A stretch of 7,121 nt of DNA from NCBI GenBank assembly GCA_000168735.1, contig AASF01002155.1:1-7121 (forward strand), given 5' to 3'. This stretch comes from Candidatus Endoriftia persephone str. Hot96_1+Hot96_2 (GTDB lineage: Bacteria; Pseudomonadota; Gammaproteobacteria; Chromatiales; Chromatiaceae). The notes under the pieces were generated by a model. That model made no database searches. It was given only the letters and a program-made list of their open reading frames with translations, and was not told where the DNA came from. Every line of letters begins with the position of its first letter. Positions within the stretch are counted from its first letter, which is position 1. This document shows, piece by piece, positions 1 through 7,106 of the stretch. Both the position numbers and the translations under genes were made by a program.

Positions 1-740
1 CTTTCCAGAGTCCGGAGAGTTTTGAGAAGACCCTGGATGAGATCCTGGAGGTCGATCCTGATCGACTCTCGGTCTTCAACTATGCGCATCTGCCGGAACG
101 CTTCAAGCCGCAGCGCCGCATCAACGAGGTGGATCTGCCGCTGCCGCAGGCGAAACTCGACATCATGCAGATGAGCATCGAGAAGCTGACCGCGGCCGGT
201 TATGTCTATGTCGGCATGGATCACTTTGCCAAGCCCGATGATGAACTGGTGATCGCTCAGCAGGATGGCACTCTCTACCGCAATTTTCAGGGCTACTCAA
301 CCCATGCGGATTGTGACTTGGTGGCGATTGGTGCGACCTCGATCGGCATGGTGGGGCCAAGCTATGCGCAGAACATGCGCACGCTGGATGAGTACTACGA
401 TCGCATTGATCAAGGGCGTCTGGCGGTATTTCGAGGCGTGGAGCTGAGCACGGATGATCAGTTGCGGCGCGATGTGATCACCCGCCTGATCTGCCACTTT
501 ACGCTCGATTTTGCGTCAGTGGAGTCCCGCTGGAGGATCCGTTTCAGCGACTACTATTGCGGTCGAAATGACGAACTCTGCAGGGCCATGGCCGAACGAT
601 GGATTGCTAGAGATCGCGGCAGCATGGTATCCATGTGTTGCCAAAGGGACGGTTGCTGAATCCGCAAATATATGCATGCGGTTTGATGCCTACCTAAGCT
701 CGAAAGAGTCGATGGGCAGCTTTTCCAAGGGGTTATCTGA
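1..740 (+). CDS. hemN: Oxygen-independent coproporphyrinogen III oxidase, C-terminal part (5' end outside window, frameshifted)
   Basis: HemN is a cytoplasmic radical-SAM enzyme that decarboxylates coproporphyrinogen III to protoporphyrinogen IX in haem synthesis without oxygen. Only the C-terminal half is here; the 4Fe-4S CxxxCxxC region lies upstream of the window. The reading frame is open from base 3 and carries family hallmarks: DRLSVFNYAHLP, GYVYVGMDHFAKPDDEL, RNFQGYSTHADCDL and SYAQNMRTLDEYY, closely following the E. coli protein as I remember it. From about 590 the frame changes at least five times: MAE in one frame, GLLEI (601-615) in another, GSMVS, then LPKGRLL (638-658), then NICMRFDAYL (667-696). 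The natural end FSKVI plus TGA at 738-740 is recovered if two G are removed from the GGGG run at 729-732; E. coli HemN ends FSRVI. The longer open frame running to 948 is therefore an artefact. I read the shifts as sequencing errors; a decaying gene is less likely. Confidence 0.93.
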
Positions 741-1009
741 TCCCGCTGAAATGACCGGAGGGATTGTGCGTTCCAGGGAGGGAGCAGAGTTGGAGTTGTA
801 CGGGAACAAACTTGCCGAGAGAATAAAATATCACCCAGTAAACGGCCCCTGTTCACATTTTTTGTCTATTCTTGTTTGCAGACTTACGCATCTGCGTGGG
901 ATCATTGGCGCGCTGCTAATGCGCCTAGATTCCTGTTGCGGTCCGTAAGTATCTCAACTCAAGCAGCACATCCGGTAAACGGAACTAATAACCATTAAAA
1001 AGAGGCCGT
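741..1009. other. Non-coding gap between hemN and the polysaccharide genes, with nested inverted repeats
   Basis: No convincing gene is visible in these 269 bases once hemN is ended at 740. The segment 878-950 holds several inverted repeats: GCAGA/TCTGC (878-882 with 891-895), GGCGC/GCGCC (907-911 with 921-925) and an enclosing ACTTACG/CGTAAGT pair (882-888 with 944-950). The outer and first inner pairings share bases, so they could be alternatives. A T-rich stretch lies at 858-878. I see no good sigma-70 promoter; the best hexamer pair, TTGGCG (905-910) and TAGATT (926-931), has a 15-base spacer and poor matches. This stretch probably contains the promoter and 5' leader of the following gene, but its exact parts cannot be fixed. 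Indel errors like those in the flanking genes may also affect it. Confidence 0.45.
999..1005 (+). promoter_or_regulatory. Ribosome binding site of the sugar-phosphate transferase gene
   Basis: AAAGAGG lies four bases before the ATG at 1010. It is a fair Shine-Dalgarno match with a slightly short spacer, and it supports this ATG as the start because the protein then begins with a hydrophilic MFDEKSREIS stretch followed at once by the first membrane helix. Confidence 0.6.
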
Positions 1010-2433
1010 ATGTTCGACGAGAAATCTCGTGAAATCAGTCGGTTGTTGTTTCTTCTGGACATCCTGCTGACGCTGTTCATTTTTGTTGTTTCGGTCCGGC
1101 TTTATCCCCTCATCACTGCAGGCGACACAGTAGACGATATGCGTCACTTTGCCCTGCTGCCGCTTATCTGGGTGCCTCTTCTCTATTCCCTCTCGGTCTT
1201 TGGAGCCTATCGCGGTCTGCGGGTGATCTCCATCCCTTCCTATGCATGGAAGGTCATAAAGGCGATGGCAATTTAGCCTGGCAGTGCTGTTAGGCATGCT
1301 GTTCCTGCTGAAGATGACGTTCGTCAGTCGTCAGTGATCCGTGACCGTTGCCCGTGATGAATCTGGTAATGCTGGTGCCGTTTCGGGCCGGGTTGATCTG
1401 GTGGTATTTCCGCCATTCGGTGCAGCGGGGAGAAAACTGTCTCAAGGTGCTGATCATCGGCATCGGAGGCCGTGCCCAGCGCTTGACCGAGATGCTCGAG
1501 CCGCCATACGGAGTGGGGTATCGACATCATCGGTTATCTCGACACCGATCCCGACCACGTTGGTAAGGAGATCATGGGCAGCAAGGTGCTTGGCACTGTG
1601 GCTCAGGTCGGTGATGTGTTGAACGGCCAGGTGATCGATGAGGTGATCCTGGCGGTGCCCGCGCAGCCGCCCTCAGCCATATGGAAGAGATCGTCAACGC
1701 CTGTGAGGAACAGGGGTGTGCGCTTCCGCTTCATGGCCGATGTCTTCGACCTTGAAGTGGCACGCACGCGTCTGGTCGAGCTCGATGGCATCCCACTGCT
1801 CACCTTCGATCCGGTGGCGCAGAATGAGGGCATGCTGCTGGCGAAGCGTTTCATGGACCTGCTGCTGGTGCTGGCGGCGATGCCAGGTTGTGGCGCCGGT
1901 GATGGGCTTGGTGGCCCTCGCCATCAAGCTTGATGATGGCGGTCCGGTGTTTTTCAAGCAGGAGCGGGTAGGGCTGCGCAAGCGCCTGTTTCCTATGTAT
2001 AAATTCCGTTCGATGGTGGTGGATGCCGAGGCTAAACTGAAAGAGATTGAACACCTGAACGAGGCTGAGGGCCCGATCTTTAAGATCGAGAAAGATCCCC
2101 GCATCACCCGGGTCGGGCATTTTATCCGCAAGACGAGTCTCGATGAGCTTCCAGCAACTGCTGAATGTACTGCGCGGACATATGAGTCTGGTGGGGCCGC
2201 GTCCAATGTCACAGCGCGATGTGGGACTCTTCGAGCGGGGTATTCAACGCAAGCGTTTCAGTGTCAAGCCGGGCCTGACCTGTCTCTGGGCGATCAAGGG
2301 CCGCAGCAGGCTGACCTTTGAACAGTGGCTGGTGCTCGACCTGCAGTATATCGATGAGTGGTCCTTGTGGCTCGATCTGAAGATTCTGTTGTTGACTGTG
2401 CCCGTGGTCCTGAAGGGTAGTGGTTCAATGTAA
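1010..2433 (+). CDS. Undecaprenyl-phosphate sugar-phosphate transferase (WcaJ/EpsB-like polyprenyl glycosylphosphotransferase), frameshifted
   Basis: This inner-membrane enzyme moves a sugar phosphate, probably glucose- or galactose-1-phosphate, from a UDP-sugar to undecaprenyl phosphate and so starts exopolysaccharide repeat-unit synthesis. The joined reading gives about 473 residues, normal for the two-domain family. The N-terminal third holds four hydrophobic segments (LLFLLDILLTLFIFVV; LLPLIWVPLLYSL; LAVLLGMLFLL; MLVPFRAGLIWWYF), then a Rossmann-like region with LKVLIIGIGGRA, then a fifth helix from KRFMDLLLVLAA. The catalytic domain shows [59 protein letters not shown] and PGLTCLWAIKGRSRL; the usual WQxSGR is WAIKGR here. 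The frame changes about seven times, near 1272, 1340, 1516, 1668, 1713, 1884 and 2153; the changes near 1516 and 1713 sit in GGGG runs. All motifs survive, so the real gene is probably intact. The sugar specificity cannot be told. Confidence 0.9.
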
Positions 2434-2434
2434 T

Positions 2435-2456
2435 GGGCGACCGTTCGGACGCTCCC
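2435..2456 (+). terminator. Possible imperfect hairpin just after the transferase stop codon
   Basis: One base after the TAA at 2431-2433 the sequence can fold as GGGCG-A-CC, loop GTTC, GG-A-CGC-T-CCC, a short GC-rich stem with an A/A mismatch and a bulged T. The bases after it are AT-rich (AATTAATTCTTAAC) but there is no true run of T. It could be a weak terminator or attenuator between two polysaccharide genes, or chance. Confidence 0.25.
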
Positions 2457-2487
2457 AATTAATTCTTAACAACCTATATAAACTCTA

Positions 2488-3240
2488 ATGAATGCAGAAG
2501 CTACGGTTGATCTTTTTGGAATTCCGGTGGCTACGGTCAATATGTCGCAAGCGCTCGATCGGGTGCATCAGGCGATAGAGACACATCAGCCGCTTCAGAT
2601 CGGTGTGGTGAACGCGGCCAAAGTGGTCAATATGGGAAAAAATCCCGAGCTGAAAGAAGCGGTGCTTTCGTCCGATGTGATCTTCGCCGATGGTGCGGCG
2701 ATTGTGCTGGCAGCCAAGGTGCTCGGTCATCCCCTGCCTGAGCGGGTGACCGGTATCGATCTGATGTTTGGCATGTTTGAGCGTGGCAAGGATCTTGGCT
2801 ACCGGGTCTATTGCCTCGGTGCCACGGAAGAGGTTTCGAAGCAGGTGGAAGAGAACATCGCCCGCGACTACCCGGGATTGATCCTGGCAGGCCGCCATCA
2901 CGGCTACTACGGCGAGGACGAAGAGCAGGCCATCGCTGAGGATGTTCGTGACTCCAAGGCCGATATCCTGTTGGTGGCCATGACTTCGGCTAAGAAGGAG
3001 AAGTTTCTAGCTAAGTGGATGGACTTCATGAATGTGTCTGTCTGCCATGGTGTGGGCGGGTCGTTCGATGTCTATTCCGGCAAGGTGGAGCGGGCGCCGG
3101 AGATGTGGCAAAAGTATGGACTTGAGTGGCTCTATCGCGTCAAACAGGAGCCTGGCCGGCTTTGGAAGCGCTACCTCTTCACTAATATCGAGTTTCTGTG
3201 GCTGCTGCTTAAAGAGCGGTTGTTTCCCAAAAAGCGGTAG
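2488..3240 (+). CDS. WecG/TagA/CpsF family glycosyltransferase (GT26)
   Basis: This intact 250-residue protein belongs to the GT26 family, whose members (WecG, TagA, CpsF) transfer a sugar, often N-acetylmannosamine or a glucosyl-type residue, from a nucleotide donor to a lipid-linked sugar on the cytoplasmic face of the membrane. Visible family marks are VNAAKVVNM (41-49), the ADGA motif with Asp68, ERVTGIDL (85-92), GYRVYCLGA (104-112), GRHHGYYGED (135-144) and the C-terminal block HGVGGSFDVYSGKVERAP (187-204), GLEWLYR (211-217) and EPGRLWKRYL (221-230). The segment usually written GxPKQE is MTSAKKE (165-171). The C-terminus has a hydrophobic patch, EFLWLLLKERLF, that may touch the membrane. 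The start ATG has no clear Shine-Dalgarno, but DLFGIPVATVNM matches the normal family beginning. It probably adds the second sugar to the lipid-linked product of the preceding gene. The exact donor is unknown. Confidence 0.93.
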   Translation: MNAEATVDLFGIPVATVNMSQALDRVHQAIETHQPLQIGVVNAAKVVNMGKNPELKEAVLSSDVIFADGAAIVLAAKVLGHPLPERVTGIDLMFGMFERGKDLGYRVYCLGATEEVSKQVEENIARDYPGLILAGRHHGYYGEDEEQAIAEDVRDSKADILLVAMTSAKKEKFLAKWMDFMNVSVCHGVGGSFDVYSGKVERAPEMWQKYGLEWLYRVKQEPGRLWKRYLFTNIEFLWLLLKERLFPKKR

Positions 3241-3379
3241 GTGTGAGTGCAGCAGATAATTTCTGCTTGAGGATGGAATCAAAGATCTTGCAAGCGACCA
3301 AAGAGGCGTGCAGGGAAGAGAGGCGCTGGATTGCAAAACGGGCCTCTAAGAAACCGATTTAATGTGAGGAGAGAGATAC
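3241..3379. other. Short non-coding gap with small hairpins before the sulfotransferase gene
   Basis: This 139-base gap holds a perfect 6-bp inverted repeat AGCAGA/TCTGCT with a 5-base loop at 3251-3267, just after the GT26 stop. It has no T run behind it, so terminator activity is doubtful. A direct repeat AGAGGCG occurs at 3302-3308 and 3319-3325, and the second copy can pair with GCCTCT at 3342-3347. I recognise no operator or riboswitch. Confidence 0.4.
3366..3371 (+). promoter_or_regulatory. Strong ribosome binding site that sets the GTG start of the sulfotransferase
   Basis: GAGGAG lies eight bases before a GTG at 3380-3382. No ATG in this frame lies between it and the PAPS-binding segment that begins about 14 residues later, so the GTG is the best start. 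Confidence 0.75.
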
Positions 3380-4323
3380 GTGAATTCTGGATCGAACGGT
3401 GGGTCTGCCACCGGCAAGCGCAATCTGATCTACATCATGTCACCGAGCTATGCGGGCTCGACCCTGTTGACATTCCTGTTGGCTACCCACCCAAAGATCG
3501 CAACCATCGGAGAGCTGAAGGCGACCTCGATGGGCGATCTGGATGTCTACAATTGCTCCCTGCGGTAAGCTGATTAAGGCGTGTGGTCTCTGGGGAGACG
3601 TGCAGAGAGGCATGGCTGAGCGTGGGCGTTCTTTCTCTCTGGAGCAGTTTGGCACCAGTTTCGAATCCGATTCTGGGCTCTGCACCAAACTGATGCGCGC
3701 GGCAGTGCGTGGCGGTCTGTTTGAAACCGCCAGGGACATCGGATTTGGCTTGATGGGTGGTTGTCGTAAGGAGCGGGATGAGATCCTGATGCAGAATCGT
3801 GAGATCATCGATCTGGTCATCGATCTTCAGGAGGGAGACACCTTTCTTGATGGTTCGAAAGACCCGGTCCGCTCTGAAACTGATGCATCAGAGTGGGCTG
3901 TGGAATATCAAGGTGATCAATTTGGTGCGCGACGGCCGGGGAGCCACTAACTCGATCATGAAACACTACGGTGTTGACATGGAAGAGGCAGTCAACTCCT
4001 GGGTTTTTACCTCAAAGGAGATGCAGCCAGACCGCGGCCCTGTTCAGGGGAAGATGAGATCTTCAACATGAAGTATGAAGATCTTTGCCGTGATCCCGAC
4101 AGGCTGTTGAGCGAGATCTATCGTTTTGTCGGTGTCGATCCGATGCTTGGCAGTGAGGATTTTCGTGGTACCAAGCAGCACATTTTGGGTAACGCCATGC
4201 GTCTGAATTCCACTGGCGAGATCCGGCTCGATGAGAAATGGAAGGAAAAACTGACCGAGGCAGAGCTGGAGATCTTCGGGCGTATTGGCGGTGAGATGAA
4301 CCGCTTCCTGGCGATACCAGTAA
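3380..4323 (+). CDS. PAPS-dependent sulfotransferase family protein, frameshifted
   Basis: The protein resembles bacterial members of the sulfotransferase superfamily, which move a sulfo group from 3'-phosphoadenylyl sulfate to a sugar or other hydroxyl acceptor. Near the N-terminus, NLIYIMSPSYAGSTLLTFLLATHPKI has the P-loop-like 5'-phosphosulfate binding pattern SxxxGSTLL. DTFLDGSKDPVR and the downstream KVINLVRDGRGATNSIMKHYG correspond to the SSKDP and 3'-phosphate binding (RDGRGxxxS) motifs. MKYEDLCRDPDRLLSEIYRFVGVDP is the usual C-terminal YEDL segment. The joined reading is about 310 residues. The frame changes near 3555 (an extra C gives YNCSCGKLIKACG), 3868, 4027, 4047 and probably 4310. 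With the last one corrected, MNRFL is followed by RYQ and TAA at 4321-4323; otherwise the frame runs through the hairpin into the facing gene, to 4400. It follows two polysaccharide synthesis genes, so the acceptor may be that polysaccharide; this is inference. Confidence 0.82.
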
Positions 4324-4336
4324 CCCCTTCTGTTTT

Positions 4337-4373
4337 CCCGGTATGGAACAGCATTCTCTGGCTCCATGCCGGG
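4337..4373. terminator. Strong inverted repeat between convergent genes, likely two-way transcription end
   Basis: CCCGGTATGGA (4337-4347) pairs fully with TCCATGCCGGG (4363-4373) as an 11-bp stem with one G-T wobble and a 15-base loop. It lies between the corrected stop of the + strand sulfotransferase (4323) and the stop of the - strand Sel1 gene (4378-4380), the expected place for a shared terminator. Neither side has a proper T run after the stem; the T run at 4333-4336 precedes it on the + strand. Termination is therefore inferred from position and stem strength only. Confidence 0.6.
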
Positions 4374-4377
4374 GCCA

Positions 4378-4722
4378 TCAGCGATTCTTCAGTGCCTTGA
4401 TCGCCTTTGCATGGCCTTGGGCGGCCGCCCGCTGGATCCACTGCATCGCCTGCTGGTCGTCTTTTTCCACCCCAAATCCGTGATGATAGAGATAGCCAAG
4501 GGTATATTGGGCGCGGGCGTCACCGGCCACGGCGACCGGGAAGAGCAGATGGAAGGCGCGTTCATACTCCTTCTTTTTATACGCTTCTTCGACCTTCTCC
4601 ATCACCCAGTCGGGGTTGTTGAGTTGCTCCTCCTGTTGCGTTGTACTGCTGCATCCAGCGAGCAGCAGCAGACTCAGTGGGATTGCAGTGAACAGGCTTG
4701 TTGCGTGTGTTGCGCTTTTCAT
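4378..4722 (-). CDS. Small Sel1-repeat lipoprotein downstream of gspF
   Basis: This intact 114-residue protein has a typical lipoprotein signal: MKSATHA, a hydrophobic stretch SLFTAIPLSLLLLA and the lipobox LLAGC with Cys24 as the lipidated residue. Ser25 at +2 fits delivery to the outer membrane. After a QN-rich linker, helical residues 38-66 and one Sel1 repeat (about 67-102: GDARAQYTLGYLYHHGFGV, then AMQWIQRAAAQG) follow. Sel1 repeats are helical pairs, related to TPRs, that bind other proteins. The ATG lies 13 bases after the gspF stop, so it is probably the third gene of a gspE-gspF transcript; the Shine-Dalgarno is weak. A role as a helper or pilotin-like partner of the secretion system is possible but only inferred from position. 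With a single repeat it may pair with another protein or be a shortened form. Confidence 0.85.
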   Translation of the reverse strand: MKSATHATSLFTAIPLSLLLLAGCSSTTQQEEQLNNPDWVMEKVEEAYKKKEYERAFHLLFPVAVAGDARAQYTLGYLYHHGFGVEKDDQQAMQWIQRAAAQGHAKAIKALKNR

Positions 4723-4735
4723 CTTGATTTAAGTG

Positions 4736-5963
4736 TTAGCCGACAAGTTGGTTGAGGTCAAAGATGGGCAGCAGAATGGCCCATGACGATTACAGTTACG
4801 ATGGCGCCCATTACTAGGATCAGGATCGGCTCGAACAGGCCGAGAAGCGTCGAAATGAGCGACTCGATCTCCTTCTCCTGAATATTCGCTGAGCGCTCGA
4901 GCATGCCTTCCAGATTGCCGCTCGATTCGCCACTGGCCCAGCCAGGCTCAGGGTCAGCGGAGGGAAATAGCCGGTCTTCTCCAGCGCCCGTGTGCAGGCT
5001 ACTGCCCTCACGAACACGTAGCGAGGCCTCTTCGACTGCAGCGCGCATCGGCAGGTTGGTGACTACCTGGGAGGCGATTCGCAGTGCATCCAGAATCGGT
5101 ACGCTGCTCGCTGCCATCATGCTCAGGCCGCGGGAGAAACGTGCCGCATTGGCGCTGCGTGTCAGCCTGCCGAGCAGGGGGATGTGCAGGATGATCTTTG
5201 TGCCAGGCGAGACGCGCGGCGGGGCGTTTCAGGGTTATGTTGACCAGCCAGTCCAAGCAGTAACAGCAGCACCAGAATGGTGAGTCCATGGTCGCGGAAG
5301 ATGTCACTGGTGGCGATCAGGAGCTTGGTGATCAGCGGCAGTTCCTGGGCCATATTGTCGAACATGCGGGTGACTTGAGGCACGATGTAGGTGAGCAGAC
5401 CGGCGACGATCAACACTGCGACGATGGTGAGCAGGGCTGGGTAGAAGAGCGCTAGAACGGTCTTTTGATGCATCTGCTGGCGCATCTCTGTGTAGTCGGC
5501 CAGACGCTCTAGCACCAGGTCGAGATGCCCCGACTCCTCACCGGAGGGCGACGGTGCGAATATAGAGTTCCGGAAAGATGCGCGGGAATTCACTGAGGCC
5601 GTCGGCGAGGCTTCTGCCTTCTAGTACCTTGGCCCGGACCGCGAGCAGAATGTGCGAGATATGGCGTTTCTCCGACTGTTTGGAGACCGTCTTCAATACC
5701 TGTTCAACCGGCAGGGGCCGCTCTCAGCAGTGTCGCCATCTGCCGCGTCAACAGTGCCAGCTCCATCGGGCTGATGCCCCGCTGCCAGGGTAAAACGACG
5801 GCTCTGGGTGGCACTGGCACTGGCGCTGGCGGTGCTGACAGAGAGCGGGGTGAGGCCGCTCTCGCGTAGTTGCTGGCGGATCTGGCGCTGGGCTATCGCC
5901 CTCCAGCATTCCCCGTTTCTCTTTTCCGGATCCATCGAGGGCTATGAATTCAAAGGCATCCAA
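4736..5963 (-). CDS. gspF: Type II secretion system inner-membrane platform protein GspF, frameshifted
   Basis: GspF is the polytopic inner-membrane protein that links the ATPase GspE to the pseudopilus of the type II secretion machine. The joined reading is about 409 residues, the usual length. It begins DAFEFIALDGSGKEKRGMLEGD and QIRQQLRESGLTPLSV, then an Ser/Ala linker, then the first GspF domain (ISPMELALLTRQMATLLRA, VEQVLKTVSKQSEKRHI, VLEGRSLADGLSEFP, EESGHLDLVLERLADYTE). Three membrane helices are visible (LALFYPALLTIVAVLIVAGLL; LTILVLLLLLGL; EPILILVMGAIVTVIVMAILL). The second domain has RSANAARFSRGLSMM and GESSGNLEGMLERSA, and it ends LLPIFDLNQLVG, typical of GspF rather than PilC. The frame changes about nine times, near 5890, 5778, 5716, 5547, 5253, 5196, 4988, 4940 and 4781; several sit in runs of G or C. 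The start is a TTG at 5963, two bases after the gspE stop. I consider the real gene intact. Confidence 0.92.
5809..5832 (-). repeat. Four copies of a 6-bp unit coding an Ala-Ser linker in GspF
   Basis: The + strand reads TGGCAC, TGGCAC, TGGCGC, TGGCGG in direct succession. On the - strand this codes alternating Ser and Ala (STASASASAT) between the N-terminal segment of GspF and its first folded domain. Such a repeat could change length by slippage in whole codons, and it is also a place where assembly could miscount copies. Confidence 0.7.
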
Positions 5964-5965
5964 GA

Positions 5966-7106
5966 TCAGCTCTCCTGGGTGACGCGGATGATCTCGTCGA
6001 TAGTGGTATCACCTTCGAGTACCCTCCGCATGCCGTCCTGACGGATGCTGGAGCAGGATTTTCGTACGTGCTCGAGCATCTCCTGTTCGCCTTCCCCCTT
6101 GTGGATCAGGTGGCGCAGGGTCTCGTCAACCAAGATTAACTCGTAGATGCCGGTGCGCCCCAGATAGCCCTGATTGCGGCAGTGCTCGCAGCCTTCGGCA
6201 GTATAGATGGTCGCCTCCTGATCGTCGCTCAGACCGAGCAACTTCCGCTCCTGCTGCGTCGGGGTGCCAGGTTTCTTGCAGTGCAGGCAGAGGGTGCGGA
6301 CCAGCCGCTGCGAAAGTACTGCCAGTAGGCTGGAGGAGAGCAGAAAGGGCTCCACGCCCATGTCACGTAGCCGGGCGATGCTGCCGATGGCAGTGTTGGT
6401 GTGCAGGCTCGACATCACCATGTGACCGGTGAGACTCGCCTGCACTGCAATCTGCGCGGTCTCCAGATCGCGGATCTCACCCACCATCACCACATCGGGG
6501 TCCTGGGCGCAGAATGGCGCGCAGCCCGCGGGCGAAGGTCAGGTCGACCTTGGTATTGACCTGGGTCTGACCGATGCCATCGAGATTGTACTCGATCGGG
6601 TCTTCCACGGTGACGATGTTGCGGGTCTGGGTGTTGAGCCGAGTCAGGGCCGCATACAGGGTGGTGGTTTTACCGGAACCGGTCGGTCCGGTGACCAGGA
6701 AGATGCCATGGGGGCGCTTGATTACATCCGGGTCGATCTGCTGCAGCATGGCGGATTGCATGCCTAGCTGGCTGAGATCGAGTTTGCCTGGCCTGTTTGT
6801 CGAGCAGACGCAACACCACTCGTTCGCCATAGCTGGAGGGCAGGGTGGAGACGCGCACGTCCACCGGACGGTTGCCGACCTTGAGGGAGATGCGGCCATC
6901 CTGAGGCACGCGCTTCTCGGCGATATCGAGTTGTGCCATGACCTTGATGCGGGAGATCAGATAGGGGGCGACATTGCGCGGAGGATGCAGCACTTCGCGC
7001 AGTAGCCCGTCGACGCGGAAACGCACCACCAGGCGGTGCTCGTAGGGTTCGATATGGATATCCGACGCCTCCTCCCTTGATCGCCTCGGTGAATAGCGCG
7101 TTGATC
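5966..7106 (-). CDS. gspE: Type II secretion system ATPase GspE (N-terminus outside window, frameshifted)
   Basis: GspE is the cytoplasmic ATPase that powers type II secretion. The window holds about 380 C-terminal residues. In order they show [73 protein letters not shown], the Walker [14 protein letters not shown], the Asp box [10 protein letters not shown], the Walker B region [17 protein letters not shown], and the His box [16 protein letters not shown] four-cysteine metal motif CLHC ... CEHC separated by about 30 residues marks GspE rather than many PilB proteins. [10 protein letters not shown] follows, and the protein ends [10 protein letters not shown] with TGA. The frame changes near 7067, 6790 and 6508 (an extra C giving RPGP in place of RQDP); every catalytic motif is kept. 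The segment upstream of INALF should read close to APIIRL but is replaced at 7107 by apparent vector sequence. Confidence 0.94.
5971..5976 (-). promoter_or_regulatory. gspF ribosome binding site inside the last codons of gspE
   Basis: AGGAGA on the - strand lies seven bases before the TTG at 5963 and inside the gspE codons CAG GAG AGC just before its TGA (5968-5966). With stop and start two bases apart, gspF translation is probably coupled to gspE. The good Shine-Dalgarno supports the unusual TTG start, although a misread base in an original ATG cannot be excluded. Confidence 0.75.

Noticed and set aside
905..931. Sigma-70 promoter TTGGCG / TAGATT
   Set aside because: Only four of six matches in each hexamer and a 15-base spacer, and the -35 hexamer overlaps a hairpin.
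741..948. Extension of the hemN-overlapping open frame as a longer C-terminus
   Set aside because: The residues after 740 match nothing in HemN, and a two-base correction in the GGGG run gives the family's normal end at 738-740.
3251..3267. Intrinsic terminator after the GT26 gene
   Set aside because: The perfect stem is only 6 bp, is not GC-rich and has no T run behind it.
3381..3387. Other EcoRI sites (GAATTC) as further cloning junctions
   Set aside because: They lie inside continuous coding sequence and lack the AAGGGC vector flank seen at 7107.
4324..4400. Sulfotransferase C-terminus continuing to the TGA at 4398-4400
   Set aside because: It would read through the 4337-4373 hairpin and overlap the facing Sel1 gene; the tail has no family resemblance and a one-base correction gives a stop at 4321-4323.
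590..7070. Pseudogene status for the five frameshifted genes
   Set aside because: Motifs, order and total length are intact and changes cluster at short homopolymers, so base-calling errors explain them better.
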